Source: Comamonas sp.
GTDB taxonomy: Bacteria; Pseudomonadota; Gammaproteobacteria; Burkholderiales; Burkholderiaceae_C
DNA length: 64,000 nt
Assembly: GCA_031277805.1 (NCBI GenBank)
Contig: JAITLR010000009.1
Span: 186,001-250,000, forward strand
Reading direction: 5' to 3'
Numbering within the stretch: the stretch's first letter is position 1; every line of letters starts with the position of its first letter. The translations under genes were made by a program, and so were the position numbers. The notes beneath the pieces were generated by a model, which saw only the letters and a list, made by a program, of their open reading frames with translations, had not been told where the DNA came from and ran no database searches. This document shows positions 45,711-55,517 of this stretch, in pieces.

Positions 45711-45743
45711 CAAGCCCGGCTGTCAAAGCCGGGCTTGTTTTTT
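45711..45743 (+). terminator. Terminator of the gntR-puuE operon
   Basis: CAAGCCCGGC/GCCGGGCTTG with a seven-base loop is followed by T6. It lies 70 bases after the last operon gene and ends at the stop of the convergent lysR. Confidence 0.92.
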
Positions 45744-46710
45744 ATGTGCCGACAGGCAGCAGATGCACGGGCTTGTGCTCGGCATGACTGAGGTCCACAT
45801 GCTGGGCCAGAAAATCCAGCACGGCCCGCGTGCGCACCGGCAACTGACCGGGCTTGCCCACATACACCGCATGAATGGGCTGCAACTCCCCTGGATTGAA
45901 ATCCTCCAGTACCGGTTGCAAACGCCTCTCCTGCAAATCATCCCAGGCGTGATAGAGCGAGAGCCTCGCCAATCCCGCCCCGGCCTTGGCCAGGTTGGCC
46001 ATGGCTTCACCATCGTTGACGCGCAGCGCATCTCCCATGCTCACGGCCACAGCGCGGCCCTCCACGACAAACGGCCAATGCGGTACGGCGCGCGGGTAGT
46101 TCCAGCCGATACGTACATGGCCCGCCAGATCGTCGGGATGCTCGGGCTGGCCAAAGCGCTTCAGATACTCGGGCGACGCAACGACCACCTGGCGCGTACT
46201 GCCCAGTTTGCGCGCCACCATGTCTGAAGACCTTAATTCCCCCCAACGCAAGGCTATATCTGCGCGAGCCGCTATCAAATCCACTATGTGGTCGGTGAAG
46301 CTCAGATCCAGCTGCAGGCCAGGCCAAGTCTGCATGATCTGCCCAACCAGCGGCACCAGCAGCCGATTGCCCGTGGACGAGCTGGCATTGATACGCACCA
46401 GGCCGCTGGGCTGCCCCTGCTGAGCAACCGTAGACTCCAGCGCCATCCAGTCCGCCAACAGCTGCTGACCTTGCTCCAGTAATTGCGCCCCCTCGGCCGT
46501 CAGCTCCAGCCGCCGGGTACTGCGCCGCAGCAATTGCACGCCCAGGCGCGACTCCAGTCTGGCCACGATCTTGCTCACCGCTGATGGCGATACCTCGCGC
46601 TGGCGTGCTGCTGCGGAAAAGCTGCCTTGCTGCGCTACCAACACAAAGGTCTGCAACTCCACAAAGCGGTCTGGACTCATCACCGTTGATTGGCTCATAG
46701 GCCGGATCAT
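45742..46710 (-). CDS. LysR-family regulator of the adjacent MFS gene
   Basis: This 322-residue LysR protein has an N-terminal helix-turn-helix (VELQTFVLVAQQGSFSAAAR, EVSPSAVSKIVARLESRL, LLRRSTRRLELTAEG) and a C-terminal effector domain. ATGs at 46710, 46698 and 46680 are all possible; MSPDRFVELQTF at 46680 is closest to family length. It is divergent from an MFS exporter with a dyad between them, so it probably controls that gene. The effector is unknown. Confidence 0.88.
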   Translation of the reverse strand: MIRPMSQSTVMSPDRFVELQTFVLVAQQGSFSAAARQREVSPSAVSKIVARLESRLGVQLLRRSTRRLELTAEGAQLLEQGQQLLADWMALESTVAQQGQPSGLVRINASSSTGNRLLVPLVGQIMQTWPGLQLDLSFTDHIVDLIAARADIALRWGELRSSDMVARKLGSTRQVVVASPEYLKRFGQPEHPDDLAGHVRIGWNYPRAVPHWPFVVEGRAVAVSMGDALRVNDGEAMANLAKAGAGLARLSLYHAWDDLQERRLQPVLEDFNPGELQPIHAVYVGKPGQLPVRTRAVLDFLAQHVDLSHAEHKPVHLLPVGT

Positions 46711-46719
46711 AAGCAGGTG

Positions 46720-46742
46720 ATTTATTCCTCACAGGAACAAAT
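46720..46742. promoter_or_regulatory. Dyad operator between lysR and MFS genes
   Basis: ATTTATTCC-TCACA-GGAACAAAT is an inverted repeat with one mismatch, 10 bases outside the LysR start. It resembles the TTTATTC/GAATAAA dyad at 37952 near the other LysR gene. Confidence 0.5.
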
Positions 46743-46823
46743 ACATGTCCATGCCAAGGACTACCGCCAGCCAGCCAGGAAGTTCACAGTCTGTTCCCTC
46801 ACTGGTATTCACAAGGACGCCTC

Positions 46824-48008
46824 ATGCCTGCTGCACTACTTGCCCTGGCCGCCGGAGCCTTTGGCATCGGCACCACCGAATTCATCATCATGGGCTTGCT
46901 GACCCAGGTCAGCCAGGATCTGCAGATCTCCATTCCCACTGCAGGCACGCTGATTTCAGGTTACGCCATCGGCGTGGCCGTTGGCGCGCCCGTGCTCACC
47001 CTGGCATCGCGCCGCTGGCCGCGCAAATTCTTGCTGCTGAGCCTGATGCTGCTGTTCATCGCGGGCAATGCAGCAGCTGCCCTGGCCCCCAGCTATGGTT
47101 GGCTGATGGCCGCGCGCGTGCTGACATCACTGACCCACGGCACTTTCTTTGGTGTTGGGGCAGTGGTCGCCACGCAGCTGGTCACGCCCGAGAAGAAAGC
47201 ATCCGCCATTGCTCTGATGTTTTCGGGCCTGACCCTGGCCACATTGCTGGGCGTGCCTTTTGGCACCTGGATCGGTCAGCATTGGGGCTGGCGCATGGCG
47301 TTTGCGGCCGTCAGCGCCATCGGCGTGATGGCCCTGCTGATCCTGGCACGCTATGTTCCCCGGCATCTGAACATGCCTGCCGCCCAACGCCTGAGTCAGG
47401 AACTGGAAGTGCTGCGTAATGCCACCATGTGGCGCGGCCTGCTATTGACGGTGGTGGGCTTTGCCGGGGTCTTCACCCTCTATACCTATATAGAGCCATT
47501 GCTGACCCAGATCACGGGGATGAGCAACCGCATGGTGGCCTTGACCCTGCTGCTGTTCGGAGCGGGCCTTGCCATTGGCAACCATGTAGGCGGCAAGTTG
47601 GCCGATCGCCTGGGTGCACAGCGGGCGCTATGGATATCGCTAGCAGGTCTGCTGCTGGTCCTGATTGCGGGCTACTGGATGTTTGCCAGCACAGCATTGG
47701 CCATTGCCTTTGTGCTGCTGCTGGGTATGGCAGCTTTTGCCACGGTTGCGCCTCTACAGATGAGTGTGCTGCAGGCTGCTGGCGAAGCCGGAATGAATCT
47801 GGCCTCCAGCCTCAATATTGCAGCCTTCAACCTGGGCAATGCCCTGGGTGCATGGCTGGGCGGAGTTGTCATCGCCCAAGGCCTGAGCCTCGCCTCGCTG
47901 TCATGGACTGCAGCCTTGCCCACCGCCGCAGCATTGCTGATGGTCAGCATGACGCTGCAGCGCCCGGCCTCCCGATCATCCGCCTCCATGGCGGCGGACA
48001 TGCACTGA
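46824..48008 (+). CDS. MFS transporter, DHA1 drug/sugar efflux type
   Basis: This 394-residue protein has 12 predicted membrane spans. Family features are LALAAGAFGIGTTEFIIMGL at the start, LISGYAIGVAVGAPVLTL, and RVLTSLTHGTFFGVGAVVAT in spans four and five, as in AraJ/YdeA/NepI-like exporters. It probably exports a small polar compound or drug; the substrate cannot be read. AAGGACG precedes the ATG. It is divergent from its likely LysR regulator. Confidence 0.9.
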   Translation: MPAALLALAAGAFGIGTTEFIIMGLLTQVSQDLQISIPTAGTLISGYAIGVAVGAPVLTLASRRWPRKFLLLSLMLLFIAGNAAAALAPSYGWLMAARVLTSLTHGTFFGVGAVVATQLVTPEKKASAIALMFSGLTLATLLGVPFGTWIGQHWGWRMAFAAVSAIGVMALLILARYVPRHLNMPAAQRLSQELEVLRNATMWRGLLLTVVGFAGVFTLYTYIEPLLTQITGMSNRMVALTLLLFGAGLAIGNHVGGKLADRLGAQRALWISLAGLLLVLIAGYWMFASTALAIAFVLLLGMAAFATVAPLQMSVLQAAGEAGMNLASSLNIAAFNLGNALGAWLGGVVIAQGLSLASLSWTAALPTAAALLMVSMTLQRPASRSSASMAADMH

Positions 48009-48194
48009 GCCACTGACGGGCAACATAACACTCACAACTCGAATATCTGCCCACCCACGGTCCCTGTCTTCGGCCTTGCTCCCTGGTTTCTTTGACAGGG
48101 TTGCCAACGAAAGCTGCGAGGGCTGGCCGTTCAAGGTTGCAAGGCGCTCCCTGCAAGGAGCCTCCCATATAGATCCTGGCAACTTACCCCCCGT

Positions 48195-48240
48195 ATTCCA
48201 TGAAAAAAGCGATTTCCCAAAGTCGCTTTTTTCATGGAAT
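48195..48240. terminator. Terminator with 18-bp perfect stem
   Basis: ATTCCATGAAAAAAGCGA (48195-48212) pairs perfectly with 48223-48240 around a ten-base loop. T6 within the arm gives a bidirectional terminator, 186 bases after the MFS stop. Confidence 0.88.
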
Positions 48241-48792
48241 CACAACAGGCATGGTTCTTGCGGACCTTTAGCACTGCCCCAACCACTGAAGGCTTTGCCA
48301 GATCTCATGCACGCTTTTGCACATCAACGCACCAATGACGGGTTTATCGCCGAATTTCAAACCATTCATAGCCTTAATGCACTCAACCGTCGCCTAGGTG
48401 ATTGTCTGCTTTCATTCACAGGATGTTTCAAGACCCAATACCAATACGCACCTAACTGGCACAAGCCAAGGCCTTATTGCATATAGCGCAAGATTTGCTA
48501 TTTAATAAATAGCAAATATCGCTCGCCACACAATGATTTCAGAATCTTTAATCATGAATACTGGAACAAGCAAGCGCCTTGAGCTATACATTTTGTAGCA
48601 ATTGGTGTTTGCCTTATGCGGTTATGCAAAAAACACATAGATTTTTCCACCACGGCGAGAAGAACCATTTTGAGCAGGGTTTACCGCTAGATGTTGTGCG
48701 TTATGGACTGTATACACTTTTTGTATGGATTGCATGCCTCTTGGCTATGCATGTGACCCTGAAGCAAATACGTAGTGAGGAGACAAGTTTTT
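48241..48792. other. Upstream region of the NCS2 permease
   Basis: No gene is seen in this 550-base stretch. Its right end carries the TGTATACA operator and the permease ribosome site (GAGGAGA). From 48490 to 48730 it is rich in A/T, as expected of a promoter region. Confidence 0.55.
48709..48716. promoter_or_regulatory. TGTATACA operator upstream of the purine permease
   Basis: ACTGTATACACTTT at 48707-48720 is identical in 14 bases to the uraH site read on the minus strand. It is followed by a partial second copy (TTTGTATGGATT). It lies 77 bases before the permease start, within likely promoter territory. Confidence 0.7.
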
Positions 48793-50280
48793 ATGACATC
48801 CAAAGTGCATCCCGTCGATGAAGTCTTGCCAGCCGGCAAGCTCACCGCCCTAGGCTTGCAGCACGTGCTGGTCATGTATGCAGGCGCCGTGGCCGTTCCA
48901 CTGATCGTGGGCCGCGCGCTCAACCTGCCGCCTGAACAGGTGGCTCACCTGATCTCGGCCGACCTGTTCGTCTGCGGCCTGGTCACCCTGATCCAGGCCC
49001 TGGGCGCAACCCAGTGGTTCGGTATCAAGCTGCCCGTGATGATGGGAGTGACCTTCGCCAGCGTGGCCCCCATGGTTGCCATTGCACAGTCCACCGGAGG
49101 CAATGCAGGAGCAGGTCTGATCTTTGGCTCCGTGATTGGCGCAGGGGTGGTCTCCATCCTCATTGCGCCCGTCATCAGCCGCATGCTGCGCTTCTTCCCC
49201 CCTGTCGTGACCGGCACCATCATTGCCGTCATCGGCATCAGCCTGATGCGCGTCGGCATCAACTGGATCTTTGGCAACCCCGTGGGGCCTACAGCCCCCT
49301 CCGTGCCCAACCCCGAGCACCTGAAGTGGCTGGCTGAAGCCCAGGCCATGGCCGGCGCTCCAGGCTCCTCGCTGCCCGCTGTTCCCAAGGGCTTCTCCGT
49401 GCTGCCCACCGTACCCAACCCCAAGTACGCCGACCTTCAAGGTGCCGCGGTCTCGGGCATCGTGCTGCTGTCCATTCTGCTGATCGCACGCTTTGCCAAG
49501 GGCTTCATCGCCAATATCTCGGTGCTGATGGGCATTCTGATCGGCGGCGTGATCTCCGTGGCCATGGGCCTGATGAACTTCGACAAGGTCGCCAAGGCCG
49601 AATGGTTCACCGTGGTGCTGCCCTTCCAGATCGCCATGCCCATTTTCGACCCCATCCTGATTCTGACCATGAGCCTGGTGATGGTCGTGGTGATGATCGA
49701 ATCGACCGGCATGTTCCTGGCCCTGGGTGACATGACCAAGCGTGAGATCACGCAGGACGAACTGACCCGTGGCCTGCGTACCGACGGTCTGGGCACACTG
49801 ATCGGCGGCGTCTTCAACACCTTCCCCTACACCAGCTTCTCGCAAAACGTGGGTCTGGTCGCCGTGACAGGCGTGATGAGCCGCTGGGTCTGCGTGGCCG
49901 GTGGTGCCATCCTCATCATCCTGGGCGTGCTGCCCAAGATGGGTGCACTGATTGAATCCCTGCCCACCGTGGTGCTGGGTGGTGCTGGTCTGGTGATGTT
50001 CGGCATGGTGGCCTCCACCGGCATTCGCATCCTGTCCAACGTGGATTTCCGTAACAACAAGCACAACGCCATGATCGTGGCCGTGTCCATCGGCGTCGGC
50101 ATGATTCCTCTGGTTGCACCTAATTTCCGCCAGTGGATGCCCCATTCCATCCATCCACTGATTGAATCCGGTATTCTGTTGGCCTCGATTGCCGCTGTGC
50201 TGCTGAACCTTTTCTTCAACGGAGCCGCCAAAGACAACAGCGCTGCCATCAATGCGGCACGCCAGGCTGACGCCCACTAA
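48793..50280 (+). CDS. NCS2 purine permease (urate/xanthine/uracil family)
   Basis: This 495-residue transporter of the nucleobase-ascorbate (NCS2) family has about 14 membrane spans. Signatures are LQHVLVMYAGAVAVPLIVGR in the first span and the family motif QNVGLVAVTGVMSRWV, with TGMFLALGDMTKREIT before it. Specificity between xanthine, urate and uracil cannot be read directly. The TGTATACA site shared with the urate genes favours a purine, probably urate or xanthine. The ATG at 48793 has GAGGAGA nine bases upstream. Confidence 0.93.
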   Translation: MTSKVHPVDEVLPAGKLTALGLQHVLVMYAGAVAVPLIVGRALNLPPEQVAHLISADLFVCGLVTLIQALGATQWFGIKLPVMMGVTFASVAPMVAIAQSTGGNAGAGLIFGSVIGAGVVSILIAPVISRMLRFFPPVVTGTIIAVIGISLMRVGINWIFGNPVGPTAPSVPNPEHLKWLAEAQAMAGAPGSSLPAVPKGFSVLPTVPNPKYADLQGAAVSGIVLLSILLIARFAKGFIANISVLMGILIGGVISVAMGLMNFDKVAKAEWFTVVLPFQIAMPIFDPILILTMSLVMVVVMIESTGMFLALGDMTKREITQDELTRGLRTDGLGTLIGGVFNTFPYTSFSQNVGLVAVTGVMSRWVCVAGGAILIILGVLPKMGALIESLPTVVLGGAGLVMFGMVASTGIRILSNVDFRNNKHNAMIVAVSIGVGMIPLVAPNFRQWMPHSIHPLIESGILLASIAAVLLNLFFNGAAKDNSAAINAARQADAH

Positions 50281-50447
50281 AGCGACACCTTAGTAACCAC
50301 CGGCTTACCCGCCGGCCCAAGCCCCCTGCCGCACCACAATGCGCCAGGGGGTTTGTTGTCGATGCAGTTCAGGCAAAACAGACCTGACCCAAAAATCTTC
50401 TCGCCATCCGGTAAGCTTCAGAGAAGCAACTTGTTGATAAATCTCGT

Positions 50448-52745
50448 ATGACACAAAATCTGTCCACTGCCGAACAAGCCCTGCGCGATGCAGCCCGCGA
50501 ATACCATCGCAGCCCCGTCAAGGGCAAGATTTCCGTTACCCCCACCAAGCCCCTGTCCAACCAGCGCGACTTGTCCCTGGCTTACTCGCCCGGCGTAGCC
50601 TACCCCTGCCTGGACATCGAGGCGGATCCATCCACTGCCGCCGAATACACCTCGCGCGGCAATCTGGTTGGCGTGATCACCAACGGCACCGCCGTGCTGG
50701 GTCTGGGCGATATCGGCCCTCTGGCCTCCAAGCCCGTGATGGAAGGCAAGGGTTGCCTGTTCAAGAAGTTTGCTGGCGTGGACGTGTTCGACATCGAACT
50801 GGCCGAGCGCGATCCGGACAAACTCATCGAGATCATTGCCTCTCTGGAACCCACCCTGGGCGGCATCAACCTTGAAGACATCAAGGCGCCCGAGTGCTTC
50901 TACATCGAGCAGGAACTCTCCAAGCGCATGAACATTCCGGTGTTCCACGACGACCAGCACGGCACGGCCATCATCTCCAGCGCCGCCCTGCTCAACGGCC
51001 TGGAACTGGTGAACAAGGAGATTGGCGCCGTCAAGGTGGCCGTTTCCGGTGCCGGCGCAGCCGCCATTGCCTGCGTGAATGTCATGGTTGGCCTGGGCGT
51101 CAAGCGTGAAAACGTCTTCATGTGCGACTCCAAGGGCGTGATCTACGAAGGCCGTCCCGGTGGTCTGGATGCCTCCAAGGCTCAGTACGCACAAAAGACC
51201 GACGCCCGTACCCTGGCCGATGCCGTCGATGGCGCCGACGTCTTCCTCGGCTGCTCTGCACCCGGCGTGCTGACTGCCGACATGGTCAAGACCATGGCCG
51301 ACAAGCCCATCATCCTGGCCCTGGCCAACCCCGAGCCCGAAATCCGTCCCGAGCTGGCCAAGGCAATCCGCCCTGACTGCATCGTGGCCACCGGCCGCTC
51401 CGACTACCCCAACCAGGTCAACAACGTCCTGTGCTTCCCCTACATCTTCCGCGGCGCGCTGGACTGTGGCGCCTCCAAGATCACCGAGGAAATGAAGCTG
51501 GCCTGCGTGCGTGAAATCGCCGCCCTGGCCAAACAGGACGTCAGTGACGAAGTCGCCGCCGCCTACCAGGGCAAGGAACTGACCTTCGGCCCCGACTACC
51601 TGATCCCCACTCCTTTCGATACGCGCCTGATCCTGCGCATCGCCCCTGCAGTGGCCCAGGCAGCCGCCGAATCCGGTGTTGCCACCCGCCCCATCGAAGA
51701 CATCGCCGCCTACCGCGAAAGCCTGACCCGCTTTGTCTACCAGACCAGCATGTTCATGCGCCCCGTGTTTGCGGCCGCCAAGGCCAACCAGCAGCGCGTG
51801 GCCTATGCCGAAGGTGAAGACGAGCGCGTGCTGCGCGCCGTGCAGGTTGCCGTGGACGATGGCTTGGCAAAGCCCATCCTGATCGGCCGTCCCGCCGTCA
51901 TCGAAGCCCGTATCCTCAAGGCTGGCCTGCGCATCCAGCTGGGCAAGGATGTGGAAATCTGCAACCCCGAAGACGATCCACGCTTCCGCCAGTACTGGGA
52001 AACCTATCACCGCCTGATGGGCCGTGACGGCGTGACCCCCGAAGCCGCCAAGGCAGCCGTGCGCCGCTCCAACACCCTGATCGCCGCGTTGATGGTGCAT
52101 CTGGGCGATGCCGACGCCATGCTGTGCGGTCTGGTCGGCAAGTTCGACAGCCACCTGGCTCATGTGCAGGACATCCTGGGCCTGAAGAAGGACGCCAAGG
52201 AGTTCGCTACCGTCAATGCCGTCATGCTGGAATCCGGCACGCTGTTCGTTGCCGATACCTACATCAACGAAGACCCCAGCGCCGAAGAACTGGCCGAGAT
52301 CGCCAAGATGGCTGCCGACGAAGTGGCCCGCTTTGGCCTTCCTCCCAAGGTGGCCTTCCTGTCGCACAGCAACTACGGCTCCTCCACCCGAGGTTCCGCC
52401 CGCAAGATGCGCGCCGCCCGCGACCTGTTTGCCGCGGCCAACCCCGGCATCGAATGCGACGGCGAAATGCATGGCGACGCAGCCCTGTCGCAGGATGTAC
52501 GCAACCATGCTCTGCTGGAATCGAGCCTGCACGGCGCGGCCAATGTGCTGATCTGCCCCAACCTGGACGCCGCGAACATCCTGTTCAACGTGCTCAAGAC
52601 CACCGGCGGCCACGGCACCACCATCGGCCCCATCCTCATGGGTTCCGCTGCCTCGGCCCATGTACTGACCCCCTCTGCCACCGTTCGCCGCGTTGTCAAC
52701 ATGACGGCTCTGGCTGCAGCCCAGGCCATTGCTCTGCGCGGTTAA
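50448..52745 (+). CDS. maeB: NADP-dependent malic enzyme with phosphotransacetylase-like domain
   Basis: This 765-residue multidomain enzyme decarboxylates malate to pyruvate, making NADPH. The N-terminal malic domain includes [14 protein letters not shown] and [33 protein letters not shown] and the Rossmann motif [15 protein letters not shown] follow. From about residue 440 a PTA-like domain follows ([57 protein letters not shown]), which in this family is regulatory and not catalytic. Length is normal for MaeB. Confidence 0.97.
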   Translation: MTQNLSTAEQALRDAAREYHRSPVKGKISVTPTKPLSNQRDLSLAYSPGVAYPCLDIEADPSTAAEYTSRGNLVGVITNGTAVLGLGDIGPLASKPVMEGKGCLFKKFAGVDVFDIELAERDPDKLIEIIASLEPTLGGINLEDIKAPECFYIEQELSKRMNIPVFHDDQHGTAIISSAALLNGLELVNKEIGAVKVAVSGAGAAAIACVNVMVGLGVKRENVFMCDSKGVIYEGRPGGLDASKAQYAQKTDARTLADAVDGADVFLGCSAPGVLTADMVKTMADKPIILALANPEPEIRPELAKAIRPDCIVATGRSDYPNQVNNVLCFPYIFRGALDCGASKITEEMKLACVREIAALAKQDVSDEVAAAYQGKELTFGPDYLIPTPFDTRLILRIAPAVAQAAAESGVATRPIEDIAAYRESLTRFVYQTSMFMRPVFAAAKANQQRVAYAEGEDERVLRAVQVAVDDGLAKPILIGRPAVIEARILKAGLRIQLGKDVEICNPEDDPRFRQYWETYHRLMGRDGVTPEAAKAAVRRSNTLIAALMVHLGDADAMLCGLVGKFDSHLAHVQDILGLKKDAKEFATVNAVMLESGTLFVADTYINEDPSAEELAEIAKMAADEVARFGLPPKVAFLSHSNYGSSTRGSARKMRAARDLFAAANPGIECDGEMHGDAALSQDVRNHALLESSLHGAANVLICPNLDAANILFNVLKTTGGHGTTIGPILMGSAASAHVLTPSATVRRVVNMTALAAAQAIALRG

Positions 52746-52792
52746 ACCCTCTTTTCAGTCTCTTTGACTGCCGAGTCGCAAGACTCATTCTG

Positions 52793-52827
52793 AAAGCCAT
52801 TCAACAGCCATCTGTTGGATGGCTTTT
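52793..52827 (+). terminator. Terminator after maeB
   Basis: AAAGCCATTCAACAG pairs with CTGTTGGATGGCTTT around a four-base loop (one G-T pair), followed by TTCTC. It is 47 bases beyond the maeB stop. Confidence 0.85.
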
Positions 52828-52960
52828 CTCATGACGGACCACACTTCTCTGCCAATGAGTGCTTCGACACACAAGCCTGTCATTACCCAGTTTTTGACGG
52901 GCGCTGCAGATCGCCCGATTCAAAAATAAGTGAAATTCCTTGTGTAGAATCTCGGCATCC

Positions 52961-53050
52961 GGAGGTTTGGGTGAGTGGTTTAAACCAGCAGTCTTGAAAA
53001 CTGCCGAAGGAGTGATCCTTCCGTGAGTTCGAATCTCACAGCCTCCGCCA
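52961..53050 (+). tRNA. tRNA-Ser (anticodon TGA)
   Basis: A 90-base type II tRNA with acceptor stem GGAGGTT/AGCCTCC, discriminator G and encoded CCA. The anticodon loop is CTTGAAA (anticodon TGA, 52994-52996). A long variable arm GAAGGAGTGATCCTTC and the T-loop GTTCGAATC are clear. Serine identity follows from the anticodon and long variable arm. Confidence 0.97.
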
Positions 53051-53063
53051 GAGTTACTTGTAT

Positions 53064-53100
53064 AAAAAAGCCCCGAGCACCAAGCGCTCGGGGCTTTTTT
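53064..53100 (+). terminator. Terminator after tRNA-Ser
   Basis: A6-GCCCCGAGC pairs with GCTCGGGGC-T6 across a seven-base loop, 14 bases after the tRNA. Confidence 0.93.
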
Positions 53101-53183
53101 ATTATTTGAAACACTGCACAGGGCAGTTGGGCAAAAGGACTCTTCCTCGCAGGCTTGAACTCCAGATCACTTGCTGCACCGAA

Positions 53184-53615
53184 TCAGTGCAGCCTGCCGA
53201 TTTCAGCACGCAAGGCCGCAATATTGCTCGTATGCCGTTGTATAGCCTGCGTATGTTGTGGCTCGCTCGCCTGCACCGTATCTCGCAGCAACAGCTGCAG
53301 TTGCTGAAGCTCCTTATTCAGTTCCTGTTCAAGAATCTGCCGACGCTCCAACTCTGCCGCCGTACTAACTTGCGGGCTTGAAGCCTGTGTCGGTTGAGCC
53401 GAAGAGAGATCCCTGCCCATCTTCGCGGGCGGCTTCAGCAGTTTTGTCGATTTCGCAGTGCAGCCGCCGGAGCTTGCGACGCTGCCACCGCCAACCAGAA
53501 ATTCAACGCCATCCTGTCGACAGCGCTCCTGGCTCCAGGCCGTCTCGAGCTGTATGCACAGCAAACCGAAGACTGCCATAACCATCATCAGTCGCCCTCT
53601 GCGGTATCCCCTCAT
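53184..53615 (-). CDS. Exported coiled-coil protein at the end of the Tad locus
   Basis: A predicted secreted protein of 143 residues: a basic start and hydrophobic stretch (LMMVMAVFGLLCIQLETAWS), a Cys/Gly-rich segment, and a C-terminal alpha-helical, Gln/Leu-rich region (LERRQILEQELNKELQQLQL) likely to form a coiled coil. I do not recognise a family. The ATG at 53615 has AAGGTG nine bases upstream; a GTG at 53636 overlapping the previous stop is an alternative. Position suggests a role in the pilus machine. Confidence 0.65.
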   Translation of the reverse strand: MRGYRRGRLMMVMAVFGLLCIQLETAWSQERCRQDGVEFLVGGGSVASSGGCTAKSTKLLKPPAKMGRDLSSAQPTQASSPQVSTAAELERRQILEQELNKELQQLQLLLRDTVQASEPQHTQAIQRHTSNIAALRAEIGRLH

Positions 53616-53632
53616 CGCACATTGCACCTTGC

Positions 53633-54334
53633 TCACCCTTTTCGCGCTGGTGTTTGCATCTGCACTGTGGCATAGGAAACAATCGGCACCCGCCCCTGCA
53701 TGTAGTACAGGCAGTCCGATATATCACCCATGGGCAGCATCGAGGGTCTCTCCCAGCCACGCACCACCGAGTCCTCGCCAAGAGGGCACATGATCCGCTT
53801 GAAGATCGCCTGCATCAGAGGCACTTTGAGCTCATAGGCATAGGTCACCTTGAGCTTCAGGATATTTGCATCCCTCAGGGAGATATTGCCCCCTCGGATT
53901 GGGGTTGCTGTCCGAAACTCGAGGTTATCGTTTGGAATGCTGGTCACGCCATCGCGCGCAATGCCATACAGGCGGAAAGCCTCCTCAGAGGGGCTCAGGA
54001 TATCCAGCTTGACATTCAGACCTGTGGTGACAGCCACCTTGGCTTTGGCATAGGCTGTAGCCAGACGAGCCGTATCGCTACCTTCAAAGGCATTCTGATA
54101 GAAAGGAATCAAGCCCTTGGCCAGGGAATCTTTGATGGAACCGGCCTGGGCGTAATTGACCGCGCCATGCCGGGCAGCCATGAATACCGCATTGTTCAGA
54201 GTCAGCTTGGCCATATAGAGCAGGCCAGCCTGCAATAGCACGAATGTCAGCAAAATGGCAATCGGCCCAACAATGATGAATTCCGTCAGCGAAGCCCCCT
54301 TTTCTCGACCCCGCTGCCACTCGGAGGATTTCAT
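53633..54334 (-). CDS. tadE: TadE-like pseudopilin
   Basis: This 233-residue protein has the TadE pattern near the N-terminus: KGASLTEFIIVGPIAILLTF with a processing-like Gly and a Glu at the usual +5-type position, then a hydrophobic helix and LNNAVFMAARHGAVNYAQ. The C-terminal portion is periplasmic with two Cys. Such proteins are processed by the prepilin peptidase and needed for Flp pilus production. It is followed directly by the coiled-coil gene. Confidence 0.82.
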   Translation of the reverse strand: MKSSEWQRGREKGASLTEFIIVGPIAILLTFVLLQAGLLYMAKLTLNNAVFMAARHGAVNYAQAGSIKDSLAKGLIPFYQNAFEGSDTARLATAYAKAKVAVTTGLNVKLDILSPSEEAFRLYGIARDGVTSIPNDNLEFRTATPIRGGNISLRDANILKLKVTYAYELKVPLMQAIFKRIMCPLGEDSVVRGWERPSMLPMGDISDCLYYMQGRVPIVSYATVQMQTPARKG

Positions 54335-54343
54335 GTCTGCTCC

Positions 54344-55090
54344 TCAGGGTGCGGCAGCGGCGCCCTGCCGCTCCTGTGAAATAGGCAATGTCGAGCGGGC
54401 TGCACTACCTCCCGAGGCCCGGGCCGGATCCTGCACTCGCATAGGCGATGTGCCCGACCTGACGGAGGTATCCATCATTGCATTGGCATTGCGCCCGAAT
54501 AAAGGAGCAAGGTCCTTGCGCAGACGCATGATTTCTTCACGCACGGCCACCGGCGCACGATCCATGCCCTGATTGGCCCTGTTCAGCGCAATATCTGCCT
54601 GCGACAAACGCACCAGACTCAGGTTGTAGGCTGCACGTGCGTCGTTGCCATCGATACGCAGGGCTGTATCGAAACCCGATGCAGCCTCGTCCAAGCTGCC
54701 GGAAAGCGCCGATGCGGCGCCATACCCGAACCACAACTGGCCGTTGTTCGGATAAGTTGCCGTCAGGCGCTTGAATTGCTGCGCAGCACTCACCCAGTCA
54801 CTGCGGGCATACGCATCTTCCGCAGACTTCAAAGCAGCTCTTGCAGCATCCGACTCCAAGGCAGCCTGCGCACTCTGCGCATGCGCCATCCCCGACGTTT
54901 CCTCGCTTTGCTTGCGCTGCGCTGCCTCTTCGGGAGTAGAGCGCGCCTGAGCCATGGAACCCAGCACGCCAGGGGCTCCCTCCAATGGATTGGTACCCGA
55001 TGAAGACGAACTTGCACAACCTGTCAAAGCAAGGCCAGCCAAGACCAGCAAGGCCCATCGATTGGTGGTTTGGGAATGGAAAAGGGTCAT
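54344..55090 (-). CDS. tadD: TadD-like TPR lipoprotein
   Basis: This 248-residue predicted lipoprotein (LTGC) has two or three TPR repeats in its middle (SAEDAYARSDWVSAAQQFKR, LWFGYGAASALSGSLDEAAS, AAYNLSLVRLSQADIALNRA). The tail is low-complexity. TadD lipoproteins act as pilotins or scaffolds for the Tad secretin. The position between tadC/DUF192 and tadE agrees. Confidence 0.82.
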   Translation of the reverse strand: MTLFHSQTTNRWALLVLAGLALTGCASSSSSGTNPLEGAPGVLGSMAQARSTPEEAAQRKQSEETSGMAHAQSAQAALESDAARAALKSAEDAYARSDWVSAAQQFKRLTATYPNNGQLWFGYGAASALSGSLDEAASGFDTALRIDGNDARAAYNLSLVRLSQADIALNRANQGMDRAPVAVREEIMRLRKDLAPLFGRNANAMMDTSVRSGTSPMRVQDPARASGGSAARSTLPISQERQGAAAAP

Positions 55091-55128
55091 AGCATTTAAA
55101 TCAGAAAACGATATTCAGTGGCCGTCGA

Positions 55129-55512
55129 TCATTTCGAAAACGGTTTGTCGCCAATCAAGCAGCCTGGTGAGATTCCCAGCCTTCTGGCCTGGCCCGCCGG
55201 TAGCTCCAATACAGACTGCGCTGTACGGCACCAGCGAAAGCGCCATGGTGCAACAGCCTCGCTGACACGCAGTACCACGGCATCCCGACTGAGAAACACC
55301 ACATCAATGGCATAGCCCATACCTACGGTATGGATGCTGTCGCACTTGTGAATCCACAAGGCTTCGCTGCTGCTCAGCGGTCGCCGCCACAGCAGACCTC
55401 TAGCACGCTGCACAAATGTGCGGGCAACTGCCACCACACACGGCACAGTGCGCCCATCGACATACAAAGCAAATGAAGCGTGGAATGTCACCGCCGAGCC
55501 TTTTCCCATCAT
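55129..55512 (-). CDS. DUF192 family protein
   Basis: This protein of about 127 residues has the DUF192 core: VAVARTFVQRARGLLWRRPL, LWIHKCDSIHTVGMGYAIDV, and VLELPAGQARRLGISPG. No clear signal peptide is present with this start. DUF192 has no established function. It starts six bases after the tadC stop in a Tad operon, so it is probably co-expressed with the pilus machine. The frame continues upstream into tadC; ATGs at 55512 and 55509 are adjacent. Confidence 0.82.
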   Translation of the reverse strand: MMGKGSAVTFHASFALYVDGRTVPCVVAVARTFVQRARGLLWRRPLSSSEALWIHKCDSIHTVGMGYAIDVVFLSRDAVVLRVSEAVAPWRFRWCRTAQSVLELPAGQARRLGISPGCLIGDKPFSK

Positions 55513-55517
55513 CACTG

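Noticed and set aside
50418-52661. Open frame of 747 codons antisense to maeB
   Set aside because: The maeB sequence is complete and convincing on the plus strand; the antisense translation is compositionally biased and lacks a family.
52961-53050. tRNA-Ser as the attachment site of a mobile island
   Set aside because: No integrase gene and no repeat of the tRNA 3' end was noticed nearby; the Tad genes on the right look resident.
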